From Methanolobus halotolerans (GTDB taxonomy: Archaea; Halobacteriota; Methanosarcinia; Methanosarcinales; Methanosarcinaceae), in the NCBI RefSeq assembly GCF_004745425.1, contig NZ_PGGK01000002.1, positions 124,001 to 188,000 on the forward strand: 64,000 bases of DNA, in the 5' to 3' direction. Both the position numbers and the translations under genes were made by a program. Shown piece after piece: positions 27,773 to 38,338 of this stretch. The notes beneath the pieces were generated by a model. That model was not told the DNA's origin and did not search any database. It saw only the letters and a program-made list of their open reading frames with translations. How positions within the stretch are numbered: the stretch's first letter is position 1; each line of letters opens with the position of its first letter.

Positions 27773-28894
27773 TCAGATATTTCCATCTACTACGGCACGT
27801 AGCTGGTCTGCGCTGAAATCTTCCTCCTCGAAAGGCTTCTTACGCATCCTGTGAGGCAGGACCATTTCCGCGGTCTCGATGATATCATCATTAGTTATAC
27901 GTTCTCTGCCCTCATAGGCTGCATTTGTGCGGGCAGCACGTTCGATCATGATATCAGCACGGTGACCGTCTACGTTAAAGGCGATGCATATCTCAGCGAT
28001 CGTACGCAGATTGTCCCTTGTGGTAGTCACCCTTGGCAGCAACTGGACTGCTTTGATGATCTTTGAGCGCAGTTTATCCTGCTCTGACTCGAACTCACGT
28101 ATGAAATGCCTTGGATCATCATTGAACTGGTTTCTTCTCTCAACGATCTCGATACGTTGTTCTACATCGTAAATGCCCGTTACCTCAACCTGCAGTGCTA
28201 TCCTGTCGAGCAACTGCGGCCTCAGTTCACCTTCTTCCGGGTTCATGCTTCCCACGATTATAAAGTTTGCAGGATGGCTGACACTCACGCCCTCACGCTC
28301 AACGGTGTTAACACCCATTGCTGCGGCATCGAGCAGCGCATCAACCACAAAATCGTCAAGCAGGTTGATCTCATCAACATAGAGGATACCCCTGTTCGCC
28401 TGGGCAAGTATGCCAGGATCAAAGGCCTGGATACCGCGCCGGACTGCTTTTTCGATATCAAGGCTGCCTACAACCCTGTCTTCTGTTGCACCTACAGGCA
28501 GGTCCACGACCTTGGTCTGACGTTTGAGCACCCGCAGGTTGCCGCTCATTTTCTTTTCCATACATTCCCAGCAGAATTTGTCAGGGTCTGAAGGATGGCA
28601 GTTGAATCTGCATCCTTCTACAACCTCTATTTCTGGCAGTACTTCTGCCAGCCCTCTGATAGCAGTTGATTTCGCAGTTCCTTTCTGGCCGCGTATAAGT
28701 ACTCCGCCAATGGACGGGTTTATAGTGTTCAGTATAAGAGCCCGAAGCATCTTCTCCTGACCCACTATGGCGGATACGGGATAGAGCACTCTTTCCGTCC
28801 TGGTAGCTGCCCTTACGACCTCCTCCGGTGAAACGGCAGGAGTTTCTATTTCCTTTGGGACCTCTTTTATTGTCCCGCTGATATTCAAGCTCAT
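27773..28894 (-). CDS. ChlI-type AAA+ chelatase subunit
   Basis: 373 aa magnesium-chelatase ATPase subunit. Walker A GQKGTAKS is near residue 72, Walker B and sensor blocks [24 protein letters not shown] near 168, and the arginine region [14 protein letters not shown]. The insert with cysteines ([17 protein letters not shown]) is usual for the family. Together with the VWA protein it should form a two-tier AAA motor for metal insertion into a tetrapyrrole, here most likely cobalt for corrinoids. The TG base overlap distance to the next gene is small, and both lie ahead of the hpt series. Confidence 0.9.
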   Translation of the reverse strand: MSLNISGTIKEVPKEIETPAVSPEEVVRAATRTERVLYPVSAIVGQEKMLRALILNTINPSIGGVLIRGQKGTAKSTAIRGLAEVLPEIEVVEGCRFNCHPSDPDKFCWECMEKKMSGNLRVLKRQTKVVDLPVGATEDRVVGSLDIEKAVRRGIQAFDPGILAQANRGILYVDEINLLDDFVVDALLDAAAMGVNTVEREGVSVSHPANFIIVGSMNPEEGELRPQLLDRIALQVEVTGIYDVEQRIEIVERRNQFNDDPRHFIREFESEQDKLRSKIIKAVQLLPRVTTTRDNLRTIAEICIAFNVDGHRADIMIERAARTNAAYEGRERITNDDIIETAEMVLPHRMRKKPFEEEDFSADQLRAVVDGNI

Positions 28895-28937
28895 ATTATC
28901 TCCTTCCTTGGCAGGGAATCCTTTTTTCCTATGATCA

Positions 28938-29345
28938 TTACAGGTACCTCAGTATTATTGCAGATATCAATGCCATGAAAAGTAATACAAGTCCTGTACC
29001 AAACAGTCCGAAAAGTATTTTCCGGTGTACTTTTTTGTCTTCGTTTTGCGTAATTCGGTTAAGCTCGTACAGTGCATACATCATGGACAGCAGGAATGTC
29101 ATTGATGACAGCAGCAGGAGCGAACCCGCTACAACGATGTACTCAGCTGTCCATGTCAGGGCCTCTGCAGTCAGAAGATCGATGAAGAAATCCTTGCCGT
29201 TCCGCTCGTAAGCGGATGTGATCCACATCATTGTGTATGCGATCTCGGCAGCACTGAGAATAACAGAACATACTGCAGTTGTCAGAAGTGTGATCATCGT
29301 CCCTATATCCGGGATTTTGATATCTATTTTCCATTCATCACCCAC
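28938..29345 (-). CDS. three- or four-helix membrane protein, 135 aa
   Basis: Hydrophobic segments at about 15-38, 66-92 and 110-134, with a charged loop [14 protein letters not shown] before the last one. No family recognised. It lies 43 bases ahead of the ChlI-like gene in the same direction and could belong to that transcript. Start ATG 29345; a conserved partner cannot be named. Function unknown. Confidence 0.75.
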   Translation of the reverse strand: MGDEWKIDIKIPDIGTMITLLTTAVCSVILSAAEIAYTMMWITSAYERNGKDFFIDLLTAEALTWTAEYIVVAGSLLLLSSMTFLLSMMYALYELNRITQNEDKKVHRKILFGLFGTGLVLLFMALISAIILRYL

Positions 29346-29497
29346 GTTTTCACCTTGAAGTTCTTGTAAAATTGTTTTATAAAATAGATTTGAATAATAC
29401 TTGAAAGTATTTAGTCATTAAAATAATAAAAGCGTATTTATTAAAGAAACTACTACAGTAAAAAACAGACATTAAGAAAACATGCAACAGTATCATT

Positions 29498-30427
29498 TTA
29501 CGAATTATTAAGCTTACCGAACTCCTGAAGTATCAGTTCCGAGAGCCCCACGCTGATATCCACTGACATCATCATCGTATCCGTACGTACCAGCCTGCAA
29601 CCTGTGTCTTCAAAAGCAGCATTGTTTATGGGATCGCTCTTGTCTATTATAAAAGTATCAAGGAATTCACCATAGTAAGACGCAACACCGGCAGAGGAGA
29701 CATCAACACCCCTGGCATGCATGAGTTTCCCGGCGGGACCACTCACAGGCCCCTTCCCGATTATGGGACTTACCGCAATGACTTTCTTCCCCCTGAGGAT
29801 GTCCACCATACCCGGAAGTCCGATTATGGGACCTATACTGGTTATTGGATTACTCGGTCCGATCAGCACTTCATCATCGTTTTCCAGTGCACGCAGGACT
29901 TCAGGAGATATGCCTGCCCTGCCTATATTTTCCTGGAAGACGTCAATCACTGCAGGTTCTCCGTGTTCACCTATCCAGAAATCCTGGAAATGCATCATTC
30001 CCGAAGGAGTTACAATTCTTGTCGAAACGGGGTTATCTGACATCGGCAGGATCTTTGCTTTTATACCCATGGACTCTGATAACCTCACAATGGCTTCGGT
30101 CAGCGAAGAACCTTCCCGGAGATGGTCAGAGCGGATGATATGGGTCGCACGGTCAAGGTCGCCAAGCATCATCCTTTCGTTGTGTCCAAGGGACTTCATT
30201 AGCCCATGGGTTCTGAAAGTATCCCCTTCAATACCCCACCATTTATTGAAGTCTATCCTGTCTGAGAAAAGGTAAAGTACAGTGTCGATATCCGGAGAGA
30301 CAAGATTCCCGGATACCCACAGATCCTCTGCGGTATTTACAACAACAGTAATGTCCTCTTCTGATATTACTTTGCGAAGTCCGTTCAATAACTTTGGTGT
30401 CCCTGTTCCGCCTGAGAAGATGATCAT
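29498..30427 (-). CDS. cofD: 2-phospho-L-lactate transferase (coenzyme F420)
   Basis: 309 aa. CofD joins the phospholactyl (or enolpyruvyl) diphospho-guanosine intermediate to the riboflavin-derived chromophore Fo, giving F420-0. The N-terminal IIFSGGTGTPKLLNGL, the NTAEDLWVSGN block near 30-45 and the SPIIGKGPVSGPAGKLM block near 219-236 are diagnostic. F420 is the main hydride carrier of methanogens. Transcribed divergently from mutS with 170 bases between. Length is normal. Confidence 0.95.
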   Translation of the reverse strand: MIIFSGGTGTPKLLNGLRKVISEEDITVVVNTAEDLWVSGNLVSPDIDTVLYLFSDRIDFNKWWGIEGDTFRTHGLMKSLGHNERMMLGDLDRATHIIRSDHLREGSSLTEAIVRLSESMGIKAKILPMSDNPVSTRIVTPSGMMHFQDFWIGEHGEPAVIDVFQENIGRAGISPEVLRALENDDEVLIGPSNPITSIGPIIGLPGMVDILRGKKVIAVSPIIGKGPVSGPAGKLMHARGVDVSSAGVASYYGEFLDTFIIDKSDPINNAAFEDTGCRLVRTDTMMMSVDISVGLSELILQEFGKLNNS

Positions 30428-30560
30428 GTGCTTTCACCCGCAGCCTATTAGAATAATAGTGTGATGAAATGGATTCAAATGATAAAAATGATGCCACAGA
30501 CAAGATCAGGTGGAATTAAGCTTTCAGAAATTTGATAATGCAAACACAAAAATACTAACA

Positions 30561-30575
30561 CCCAGATAGTCTGGG
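30561..30575 (+). promoter_or_regulatory. hairpin in the mutS leader
   Basis: CCCAGA-TAG-TCTGGG, a perfect 6-bp stem ending 22 bases before the mutS ATG. The gene has no SD, so this hairpin may affect translation or mark a protein-binding site in the cofD/mutS divergent region. Confidence 0.35.
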
Positions 30576-30597
30576 AAAACCATTTTTACCGATTATT

Positions 30598-33261
30598 ATG
30601 AAACAGATAACCCCTGCCATGCAGCAGTACTATGCTGCCAAGGAAGAGCATAAGGATGCCCTCATATTCTTCAGGATGGGAGATTTTTACGAGTCCTTCG
30701 GAGAGGATGCAAAAACCATTGCCAGAGAGCTTGAGATAACACTTACCACCCGTGGGAAGGGGAAGGAAGGAGAGAAGATGCCACTTGCCGGCATCCCCCA
30801 TCATGCTATTGACAACTACCTTCCCAGGCTTATCAAGAAGGGATACAAAGTAGCCATATGCGAGCAGCTCGAGGACCCGAAGCAGGCCAGGGGTGTAGTG
30901 AAACGCGGGGTCGTGCGGGTTGTCACTCCCGGCACTGCGATCGATCCATCTATGTTCCCGGATTCCTCCAATAATTATCTAATGGCCCTTTATGGAGAAG
31001 GAAAAGAGTTCGGGCTTGCCTTCCTGGACATATCCACCGGCGAGTTCCTGACCACACAACTGACGGACAGCGCACCATATGACAGGATAGCCAGTGAGAC
31101 CGCACGCATGGGTCCTTCCGAGTGTATCATCCCTCCTTCCCTCATTGCGGATGAGCGGCTGGTGGAGCGTTTAAGGGAACTGAAGATAATTATTCACGAG
31201 TACGATGAGTACGCCTTTGAGCAAAAGGATTCTAACAAACTGCTCACTGAGCATTTCAATGTATCAACCCTGGAAGGTATGGGGTGCAGTGAGCTGCACT
31301 TTGCAGTATCATCTGCAGGAGCAGCACTTAAGTACGCCTTTGACACCCAGATGAGGGAGCTCTCCCATGTGCAGCATCTAAAGACATATTTTGATTCCGA
31401 GTTCATGGTACTTGATGCCATTACCCTGCGCAATCTCGAGATCGTGAAGAATGTGAGGGGAGAAGGTAATGATTCGACCCTGCTGCATGTGCTGGATGAC
31501 ACCATGACCCCCATGGGCAGCCGGCTTCTGCAGAAATGGCTGCTCAAGCCACTGATACTAGTTGATGACATCAATGAAAGACTGGATGCAGTTGCAGAAC
31601 TTGAGTCGAATACCCTTGTGAGATTCGAACTGAGATCACAACTCTCCCAGGTACGTGATATGGAAAGACTTGTCGGCAGGGTAATGTATGGGAATTCAAA
31701 TGCAAGGGACCTCATATCACTTAAAAGTTCACTTGAGGCTGTCCCGCAGATAATCGAATCACTACATGGATGCTCTGGTGCTGAACTTCTGGAGCGTATA
31801 GATTCAGAACTTTCTTCCTTCAGAGAACTTGAAGAGCTGGCCGGTCTGATAGACAGGGCAATAGTTAATGAGCCGCCCGTAAGTGTCAGGGACGGCGGGA
31901 TGATCAAAGCAGGTTACAATGAAAGACTTGATGAGCTTAAAAGCATGTCAAAGGACGGAAAACACTGGATAGCAGAGTTCCAGCGGAAAGAGCGTGAAAG
32001 AAGCGGCATCAAGTCATTGAAAGTAGGATATAACAAGGTATTCGGTTACTATCTTGAGGTCACCAAGGCCAATATATCCCAGGTCCCGGATGACTACATA
32101 CGCAAGCAGACCATGACAAATGCTGAAAGGTTCTATACCCCCCAGCTAAAAGAACGTGAGAGCGAGATCCTCTCTGCAGATGATAAGGCAACAGCCCTTG
32201 AATATGAACTGCTCTGTGAGATAAACTCCAGAGTGGCATCGCATTCAATGCATCTGCAGAATACCGCAGTCATGATAGGTATGCTGGATGTCCTTGCCAA
32301 CCTAGCAGATGTGGCAGCAAATAACAATTACGTACGGCCGGCCATCACCAATGACTGCAGGCTGCTGATCAGGGACGGAAGACATCCGGTGGTTGAGAAT
32401 TCCACCCCTGGAGGATTTGTTCCCAATGATACTGAGATGGACTGCCAGAATAACCAGTTCATGCTTATCACAGGACCGAACATGGCAGGTAAGTCAACAT
32501 ATATGCGTCAGATAGCCATGATCGTGATAATGGCTCAGGCAGGCTCCTTCGTGCCCGCCTCCCATGCATCCATCGGTATCGTCGACCGTGTATTCACAAG
32601 GGTAGGTGCTTTTGACGATCTTGCCAGCGGACAGAGTACCTTCATGGTGGAAATGGTGGAACTTGCCAATATCCTGAACAATGCTACCCCGAAAAGCCTG
32701 GTGCTGCTGGATGAGGTCGGCAGGGGCACCAGCACTTATGACGGTTACAGCATAGCAAAGGCGGTAGTGGAGTATATCCATAACAAAGGAAGGGCAGGTG
32801 TAAGGTCCCTGTTTGCCACACATTACCACCAGCTAACTGATCTTGCGGGCACGCTAAAGAGAGTGAAGAATTTTCACATTGCAGTAAAAGAGGATGGTGA
32901 AGACCTGGTATTCCTGCGCAAGATAGTACCTGGTGCAACTGACAAGAGTTATGGTATCCATGTGGCAAGGATAGCGGGTGTCCCCCATAATGTCACCAGC
33001 AGGGCAAAGGAGATACTGGAGGACATAGAGAACGACAGCACCATATCCATGGATAGCACCATGACAGGCAAGAAGCACCGCAACAGCACCAAATATACTC
33101 AGGTTATCCTTTTTGACCAGGACGCTTCCGGTGAGGAGCAGGAACCACACCCTCTTATCGAAGAACTCAAAACAATGGATATCAACTCACTGACCCCACT
33201 GGAAGCACTTAACAAACTGAGCGAGATAAAGAGCAGGCTAGCGAAAGAGCAGGGGAGCTGA
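30598..33261 (+). CDS. mutS: DNA mismatch repair protein MutS
   Basis: 887 aa bacterial-type MutS1. The mismatch-reading FFRMGDFYESF (Phe-x-Glu wedge) is near residues 24-34; the Walker A GPNMAGKST is near 628; the Walker B LLDEVGRGTST is near 704; and the C-terminal clamp follows. Binds mismatches and recruits MutL. True MutS/MutL systems are rare in archaea and in Methanosarcinales are usually taken to be acquired from bacteria. mutL follows 6 bases after the stop, so the pair is an operon. No SD precedes ATG 30598. Confidence 0.96.
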   Translation: MKQITPAMQQYYAAKEEHKDALIFFRMGDFYESFGEDAKTIARELEITLTTRGKGKEGEKMPLAGIPHHAIDNYLPRLIKKGYKVAICEQLEDPKQARGVVKRGVVRVVTPGTAIDPSMFPDSSNNYLMALYGEGKEFGLAFLDISTGEFLTTQLTDSAPYDRIASETARMGPSECIIPPSLIADERLVERLRELKIIIHEYDEYAFEQKDSNKLLTEHFNVSTLEGMGCSELHFAVSSAGAALKYAFDTQMRELSHVQHLKTYFDSEFMVLDAITLRNLEIVKNVRGEGNDSTLLHVLDDTMTPMGSRLLQKWLLKPLILVDDINERLDAVAELESNTLVRFELRSQLSQVRDMERLVGRVMYGNSNARDLISLKSSLEAVPQIIESLHGCSGAELLERIDSELSSFRELEELAGLIDRAIVNEPPVSVRDGGMIKAGYNERLDELKSMSKDGKHWIAEFQRKERERSGIKSLKVGYNKVFGYYLEVTKANISQVPDDYIRKQTMTNAERFYTPQLKERESEILSADDKATALEYELLCEINSRVASHSMHLQNTAVMIGMLDVLANLADVAANNNYVRPAITNDCRLLIRDGRHPVVENSTPGGFVPNDTEMDCQNNQFMLITGPNMAGKSTYMRQIAMIVIMAQAGSFVPASHASIGIVDRVFTRVGAFDDLASGQSTFMVEMVELANILNNATPKSLVLLDEVGRGTSTYDGYSIAKAVVEYIHNKGRAGVRSLFATHYHQLTDLAGTLKRVKNFHIAVKEDGEDLVFLRKIVPGATDKSYGIHVARIAGVPHNVTSRAKEILEDIENDSTISMDSTMTGKKHRNSTKYTQVILFDQDASGEEQEPHPLIEELKTMDINSLTPLEALNKLSEIKSRLAKEQGS

Positions 33262-33267
33262 TCATAG

Positions 33268-35166
33268 ATGACAGAAGGATCACGTGATATTCCGGGTCCC
33301 GGTATAAGAGTGCTGGACGAATCCACCATTAATAAAATAGCAGCAGGAGAGGTTGTGGAAAGACCCGCGTCCGTGGTAAAGGAACTTATTGATAATTCAA
33401 TTGATGCAAATGCCACGGACATTCGAGTGGAAATAAGGGGGTCAGGTACGAAAAGTATAATCATTGTCGACAATGGTACCGGAATGAGCCATAAAGATGC
33501 TTCACTGGCTTTTCAGAAACACGCCACGAGCAAGATTAACAGCATCGAAGACCTTAATAGTGTTCTCACCCTGGGATTCAGGGGAGAGGCTCTTGCATCC
33601 ATTGCCTCGGTTGCAAAGGTAGAGATGGTCACCCGGCAGGAAAAAGATATATCGGGCACTAAAGTAGTCGTGGACAACAGTGGCTTAAGAAGTATTTCAT
33701 CGGCAGGCTCACATGCGGGAACCTCAATATCCGTCGAAGATCTTTTCTATACGACACCCGCACGCAGGAAATACCTGAAAAGCATGAGGACCGAGCTTGC
33801 TCATATAACGGATGTTGTTACAAGACATGCAATATCGTATCCCGATATCTCTTTCACCCTTATAAGTGACGGCAAGGTAATCATGAGGTCACCCAGCTCA
33901 CATGATCTTCTGGACAGTATCATCCACCTGTATGGTGCGGATGTTGCGCGTTCGCTTATTCCACTTGAATTCGAATCGGACCTGGTCTCACTATCCGGAT
34001 ACATCTCAAAGCCGCAACTCACAAGAAGCGGGAATGACCTGCAGGCCTTTTTCATAAATGGAAGGAGCATCTCTTCAAAACTGATAGGCAATGCAGTAAG
34101 GCTGGGCTACTACACATTGCTCCCAAAAGGAAGGTATCCTGCAGCCTTCCTGAAATTTACCATTGACCCAATACATGTCGATGTTAATGTGCATCCCACT
34201 AAAAGAGAGGTTCGGCTGAGCCATGAGAAAGAGATTGAACTGGCCATAATCACTGCAGTTGAGCAGGCCCTGGCTTCAACGAACCTGGTTCCCGAGGCAA
34301 GGATCACGAAAAAGGAAACCGCGGTGCAGTCAAACATTTCCGGTACAGGAGAAACTGCATCCCATGTAAAAGAAAAGGGACCAGGGTTGCCAGAAAGAAC
34401 ATCTGTTAACCAGGCCCGTACTGATGATATCATACGGGATGCAGAAGCAGGGGAAAAACCTGCAGTTGTACGGGAAAGCAAGGAGCCATACCACTATCCC
34501 CTGAAAGATACACAAAGACGGTTAAAGAAGAGTGAGCGTCTTCAGATGCAGTATGAGGCGCAGGCAGAATCTGCTGCCAGAGGTCCTTTCCATACGGATG
34601 ATGTGAAAATATACGGCCAGTTTGCGGACCTTTACCTTATTATGGAAACCGAAGGAAAACTGATAATGGTAGACCAGCATGCTGCACACGAGCGTATCAT
34701 GTACGAACAGGTACTTAGAACGAGGGAAATAGGCTGGCAGGAACTGATAACCCCGGTGACCCTGGACCTGAGCACAAAGGAAAAAGCGATCATCGGAGAC
34801 TACATTCCCTCCCTGGAAAAGATGGGGTTTGCAATATCCGATTTCGGACCCAACAGTTACGTCGTTACCACTATCCCCAGTATATTCGGAAAACTTGAGG
34901 ATACTTCTGTGATCCATGATATTATATCCGACCTGCTCTCACATGGCAGGATTAAAGAGGACACCGAGGTTTATGACCGCCTTTGCAGTACTATGGCCTG
35001 CAGGGCAGCTATAAAAGGCGGCGCCGTATGTACCCCCGAGCAGATGCATGAACTTATCAGGCAGTTGATGTTATGCGATAATCCCTATACATGTCCGCAT
35101 GGCCGCCCGACAATGCTCACCTTCACAAAAGAAGAACTGGGCCGCATGTTCGGAAGAACCGGTTGA
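33268..35166 (+). CDS. mutL: DNA mismatch repair endonuclease MutL
   Basis: 632 aa. GHKL ATPase N-terminus with IAAGEVVERPASVVKELIDNSIDA, DNGTGM and LGFRGEAL; linker about 360-440; and a C-terminal nickase domain with DQHAAHERIMYEQ (the DQHAx2Ex4E motif) near 468, plus ACRAAIKGG and CPHGRPT zinc-site motifs. So it nicks the strand itself and needs no MutH. Starts at ATG 33268, 6 bases after mutS. Confidence 0.96.
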   Translation: MTEGSRDIPGPGIRVLDESTINKIAAGEVVERPASVVKELIDNSIDANATDIRVEIRGSGTKSIIIVDNGTGMSHKDASLAFQKHATSKINSIEDLNSVLTLGFRGEALASIASVAKVEMVTRQEKDISGTKVVVDNSGLRSISSAGSHAGTSISVEDLFYTTPARRKYLKSMRTELAHITDVVTRHAISYPDISFTLISDGKVIMRSPSSHDLLDSIIHLYGADVARSLIPLEFESDLVSLSGYISKPQLTRSGNDLQAFFINGRSISSKLIGNAVRLGYYTLLPKGRYPAAFLKFTIDPIHVDVNVHPTKREVRLSHEKEIELAIITAVEQALASTNLVPEARITKKETAVQSNISGTGETASHVKEKGPGLPERTSVNQARTDDIIRDAEAGEKPAVVRESKEPYHYPLKDTQRRLKKSERLQMQYEAQAESAARGPFHTDDVKIYGQFADLYLIMETEGKLIMVDQHAAHERIMYEQVLRTREIGWQELITPVTLDLSTKEKAIIGDYIPSLEKMGFAISDFGPNSYVVTTIPSIFGKLEDTSVIHDIISDLLSHGRIKEDTEVYDRLCSTMACRAAIKGGAVCTPEQMHELIRQLMLCDNPYTCPHGRPTMLTFTKEELGRMFGRTG

Positions 35167-35207
35167 TGTCGGTAAATTTTAAAAGTATGGAGGACAATTG
35201 ACCTGAG

Positions 35208-36224
35208 ATGATCGATCCGGTAAATAAATCCAAGATTCCCGATGAATGGCTAGAGCGCTCGAAATTGCCCCGCAGGGAGCTGGAAGAAGGCATCAGGAGC
35301 GGTATGGTCGTCGTCTTGAGCGACGGCTCTATATTGAAGAGAGGGTACACTACCGGGACAACAGCAGCTCTTGCCGCAAAGGCATCGGTCCTGTCGCTTA
35401 AAAAGACCATTAGTCACGTTTCTGTTCCGACACCGGTGGGACTGCGTGCCGAACTGGACGTAAGGGCAAGCAATGGACATGCTGTTGCCGCAAAGATCGC
35501 CAATGACCATGAGTCGGACATCACACGGGGCCTTGAGTTCGTAGCGGATGCAAAAGAAGCGAATGGCATATCGGTCTATGCAGGCCAGGGAATCGGTATC
35601 GTGATCCGAAGTGGCCTGGAGTCTAAAAAAGGGCATCCTGCCATCAATCCCCGCCCGATGGAACAGATAAAGGCTTCCATAAAAGAGGCAGTAGAGGAAC
35701 TTGGTCTCCGGGGTGCCGAAGTGACCATTTATCTGCCCGAAGGAAAGGAGATTGCAAAACAGACCCTCAACAGCCGCATAGGTGTTGTTGACGGCATCTC
35801 TGTACTGGGTACCACGGGTTTTGTTGAACCCTGGAACGACCATCTCGGAGAAATGAAAGGCGATCTTATAAGGGATTCTGACAAAGTAGTGCTTACAACC
35901 GGGAGGATAGGTATACGGTATTCCACCATGCTCTTCCCCGATCATACTGTTGTGCTTGCAGGCAGCCGTATCAGCGAAGCCCTCGAGGCTGCCAGGGGAG
36001 AGGTTGTAATCTGCGGTCTTCCGGGACTTGTGCTTAAGTGGGGAGACCCCGATATGCTCAAAGACAGCGGATTTGCCACTGTTGTGGAAATGCTTGAACT
36101 TGATCCGGGAAATAAGCGTCTCAAGAATGCCTTTGACATGGCCGTGAAAAAAGGAAAAGGTGCCCGAATCGTAATTGTTGACCGGGACGGGACAGTACTG
36201 ATGGACAGTGGTGATAAATCATGA
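35208..36224 (+). CDS. cbiD: cobalt-precorrin-5B C1-methyltransferase CbiD
   Basis: 338 aa. Anaerobic corrin ring methylation at C1. The family's opening block [15 protein letters not shown] at about 46-61 and the late [18 protein letters not shown]-like regions are present. A sequence of 45 N-terminal residues precedes the core. Follows mutL by 41 bases and overlaps cbiE by 4 bases (ATGA), so cbiD and cbiE are translationally coupled. The start ATG 35208 is preceded by ATTGACCTGAG, which is a weak SD. Confidence 0.93.
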   Translation: MIDPVNKSKIPDEWLERSKLPRRELEEGIRSGMVVVLSDGSILKRGYTTGTTAALAAKASVLSLKKTISHVSVPTPVGLRAELDVRASNGHAVAAKIANDHESDITRGLEFVADAKEANGISVYAGQGIGIVIRSGLESKKGHPAINPRPMEQIKASIKEAVEELGLRGAEVTIYLPEGKEIAKQTLNSRIGVVDGISVLGTTGFVEPWNDHLGEMKGDLIRDSDKVVLTTGRIGIRYSTMLFPDHTVVLAGSRISEALEAARGEVVICGLPGLVLKWGDPDMLKDSGFATVVEMLELDPGNKRLKNAFDMAVKKGKGARIVIVDRDGTVLMDSGDKS

Positions 36225-36802
36225 TTATCGCAGGAGTGGGTGTCGGCCCCAAGATGCTGACCCAGGAAGCCATCGAGGCTATAAACAATGCTCCTGTTGT
36301 GTATGGTTCAAAAAGAGCCATAGAACTTGCACAGGACCACATAAGATGTGAAGCTCACCCCATCAGGAGTTTCAAGAACCTTCACCTGCTTCCCCCTGAT
36401 GCCGTGATCCTTTCCACAGGTGATCCCATGTTCTCCGGCCTTGGGAAGTTTGCAGGAGATAATGACAGGGTCATTACTGGCGTTTCATCTATACAGGCCG
36501 CATGTGCACGTTTTCATGTTGAGATGTCAAACCTTGCAATGATCACAGCTCACGGCAGGGACCCTGTTCCGGCAAAAGCCGCCCTGATTCGAGAACTTGA
36601 TCTGGGCAAGAACATTTTTTTGCTTCCGGCTGACACTTTCGGACCAGGAGAAGTGGCTGATGTTCTGAATGAGATGGGCATCGATGCCAGGATATGCATA
36701 TATGAGAATATTGGCTATCCGAATGAACGGGCGGTTTCCGGCACCATACAAGACCCCCCTGTGAATGAATCTGATATGTACTGCTTACTGGTCATCAGGT
36801 AA
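36221..36802 (+). CDS. cbiE: cobalt-precorrin-7 C5-methyltransferase CbiE
   Basis: 193 aa tetrapyrrole methylase with the SAM-binding start [13 protein letters not shown] and the later [14 protein letters not shown] and [14 protein letters not shown] blocks. It methylates C5 of cobalt-precorrin-7. The partner CbiT (C15 methylase and decarboxylase) is not fused or adjacent here. Coupled to cbiD through an ATGA overlap. Confidence 0.92.
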   Translation: MIIAGVGVGPKMLTQEAIEAINNAPVVYGSKRAIELAQDHIRCEAHPIRSFKNLHLLPPDAVILSTGDPMFSGLGKFAGDNDRVITGVSSIQAACARFHVEMSNLAMITAHGRDPVPAKAALIRELDLGKNIFLLPADTFGPGEVADVLNEMGIDARICIYENIGYPNERAVSGTIQDPPVNESDMYCLLVIR

Positions 36803-37022
36803 CATCAAGTAAATTTTCTTTTCTGTTTGTATCATTATAGCTAGTTTGCTTCGTTTACAGACATTTTATTACGAACAGGTATAATTATAGGAGAATCCTT
36901 ACATTGGTAGAAATATGCATCTAAATTTAACCAGAATAAACATTAGTCATTTTGATAACAATACTTACTTTAAATGCGAATCGTTATCTTTATGTACAAT
37001 AACATATTACAACATTTTAACA

Positions 37023-37042
37023 AAATCAACTGAGGTTGATTT
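37023..37042 (+). promoter_or_regulatory. inverted repeat in the cbiM leader
   Basis: AAATCAAC-TGAG-GTTGATTT: a perfect 8-bp repeat, 32 bases before the cbiM start. It may be an operator for a metal or corrinoid regulator or an RNA hairpin. I see no cobalamin riboswitch in the 270-base leader. Confidence 0.4.
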
Positions 37043-37074
37043 AAGATCTTAATTAAAATGGAAGGTGATATTAA

Positions 37075-37770
37075 TTGCACATATTTGAAGGTTTTCTGCC
37101 TTCCCCATGGTGGCAGATATGGTTTGTGGTCTCTATTCCTGTTATACTGTATGGTATGTACCAGCTGAACAAACTGGTCAGCCAGAGGCGTGAAATAATA
37201 CCCTTGCTTGCTGTTGCAGGTGCTTTTATATTCGTGCTTTCTTCCCTGAAGCTTCCTTCGGTGACAGGAAGTTCTTCACATCCCACAGGGACCGGGATGG
37301 CAGCTATTCTCTTCGGACCTGCGATCACTTCCGTACTCAGTGTGATCGTGCTCCTGTACCAGTCCCTTTTCCTGGCACACGGCGGCCTGACAACTCTTGG
37401 AGCCAACGTTGCCTCAATGGGGATCATCGGCCCTTTTGTTGCTTACCTGTTCTACAGAACAGCATCAAAGGCGGGTATGAACTTCTATCTGAACGTATTC
37501 CTTGCAACCGCCATTGCTAATTGGGCGACCTATGTAGTGACGTCCCTACAGCTTGCCTTAGCGTTCCCTGCGGCACAAGGAGGTGCATTGGCCTCGTTTG
37601 TGGCATTTGGGGCCGTGTTTGCGACAACCCAGGTCCCCCTTGCGATCATGGAAGGAGCACTCACCGCACTTATAATGAAATATGTTGTGCAGATCAAGAG
37701 TGATGTGCTCATTGACCTGAGAGTACTGACATCAGCAGCTGCCACAAAATTAAAGGAGACCATGCAATGA
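37075..37770 (+). CDS. cbiM: cobalt ECF-transporter substrate-binding subunit CbiM
   Basis: 231 aa membrane protein beginning HIFEGFLP after the initiator; in CbiM/NikM the N-terminus Met-His of the mature protein is the metal ligand, here the start codon TTG 37075 gives Met then His2. Behind GGAAGGTGAT. About six helices with the SSLKLPSVTGSSSHPTGTGMAAILFGP block near 60-85. Transports Co2+ with CbiNQO; the neighbouring cbiD/cbiE suggest cobalt rather than nickel. Overlaps cbiN by 4 bases. Confidence 0.93.
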   Translation: MHIFEGFLPSPWWQIWFVVSIPVILYGMYQLNKLVSQRREIIPLLAVAGAFIFVLSSLKLPSVTGSSSHPTGTGMAAILFGPAITSVLSVIVLLYQSLFLAHGGLTTLGANVASMGIIGPFVAYLFYRTASKAGMNFYLNVFLATAIANWATYVVTSLQLALAFPAAQGGALASFVAFGAVFATTQVPLAIMEGALTALIMKYVVQIKSDVLIDLRVLTSAAATKLKETMQ

Positions 37771-38051
37771 AGCTGGAGTATATCGTAGGCATAGTGATAA
37801 TCCTCTTTGCCGTTCAGTTCTTTTATGGAGTGGCTGCCAACCCGGATTCGGAGTTCGGTGGTGCGGACGGTGAAGCAGAAGGCATAATTGCCCAGATCAA
37901 CCCCGATTATGAACCTTGGTTCGGAGGCATTGGCTTTGAACCACCCGGCGGTGAGACCGAAAGCCTGCTCTTTGCCCTGCAGGCAGCATTTGGTGCCATT
38001 ATTATCGGTTACATCTTTGGCTACTATAAAGGGAAGGGAGAGAATAATTAA
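37767..38051 (+). CDS. cbiN: cobalt transport protein CbiN
   Basis: 94 aa with two hydrophobic segments (about 4-22 and 67-88) flanking an extracellular loop rich in acidic and Pro residues (NPDSEFGGADGEAEGI; PWFGGIGFEPPGGETESLLFALQAA). This is the usual CbiN form. Translation-coupled to cbiM by the ATGA overlap. CbiN stimulates metal loading of CbiM. Confidence 0.9.
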   Translation: MKLEYIVGIVIILFAVQFFYGVAANPDSEFGGADGEAEGIIAQINPDYEPWFGGIGFEPPGGETESLLFALQAAFGAIIIGYIFGYYKGKGENN

Positions 38052-38338
38052 ATACCATTGTGCTTCATCAGAAGAGGTACAATTCTTTTTTAATCTTTCC
38101 TTTTATTTTTTCCAGCTCAAATCAATTTAGTTTTATTACAAACAGAGCACCTTTGCAGTTTCAGAATCAACAACTTTTACAGATTAACGATATGTTGCAA
38201 AAAATCATAGTTCTTAGTGATATTGATTCCTAACGAAATGCTTATGTATAAAGCACAATATCTTGTTTCTTTATACCTGTGAACAGTGCCAAATAAAATC
38301 AGTTTTATTTATTGTTTAGTTTTAAGCTGGGTTGGAAA

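Noticed and set aside
36803-37074. Cobalamin riboswitch before cbiM
   Set aside because: No B12-box-like sequence; only an 8-bp inverted repeat is seen.
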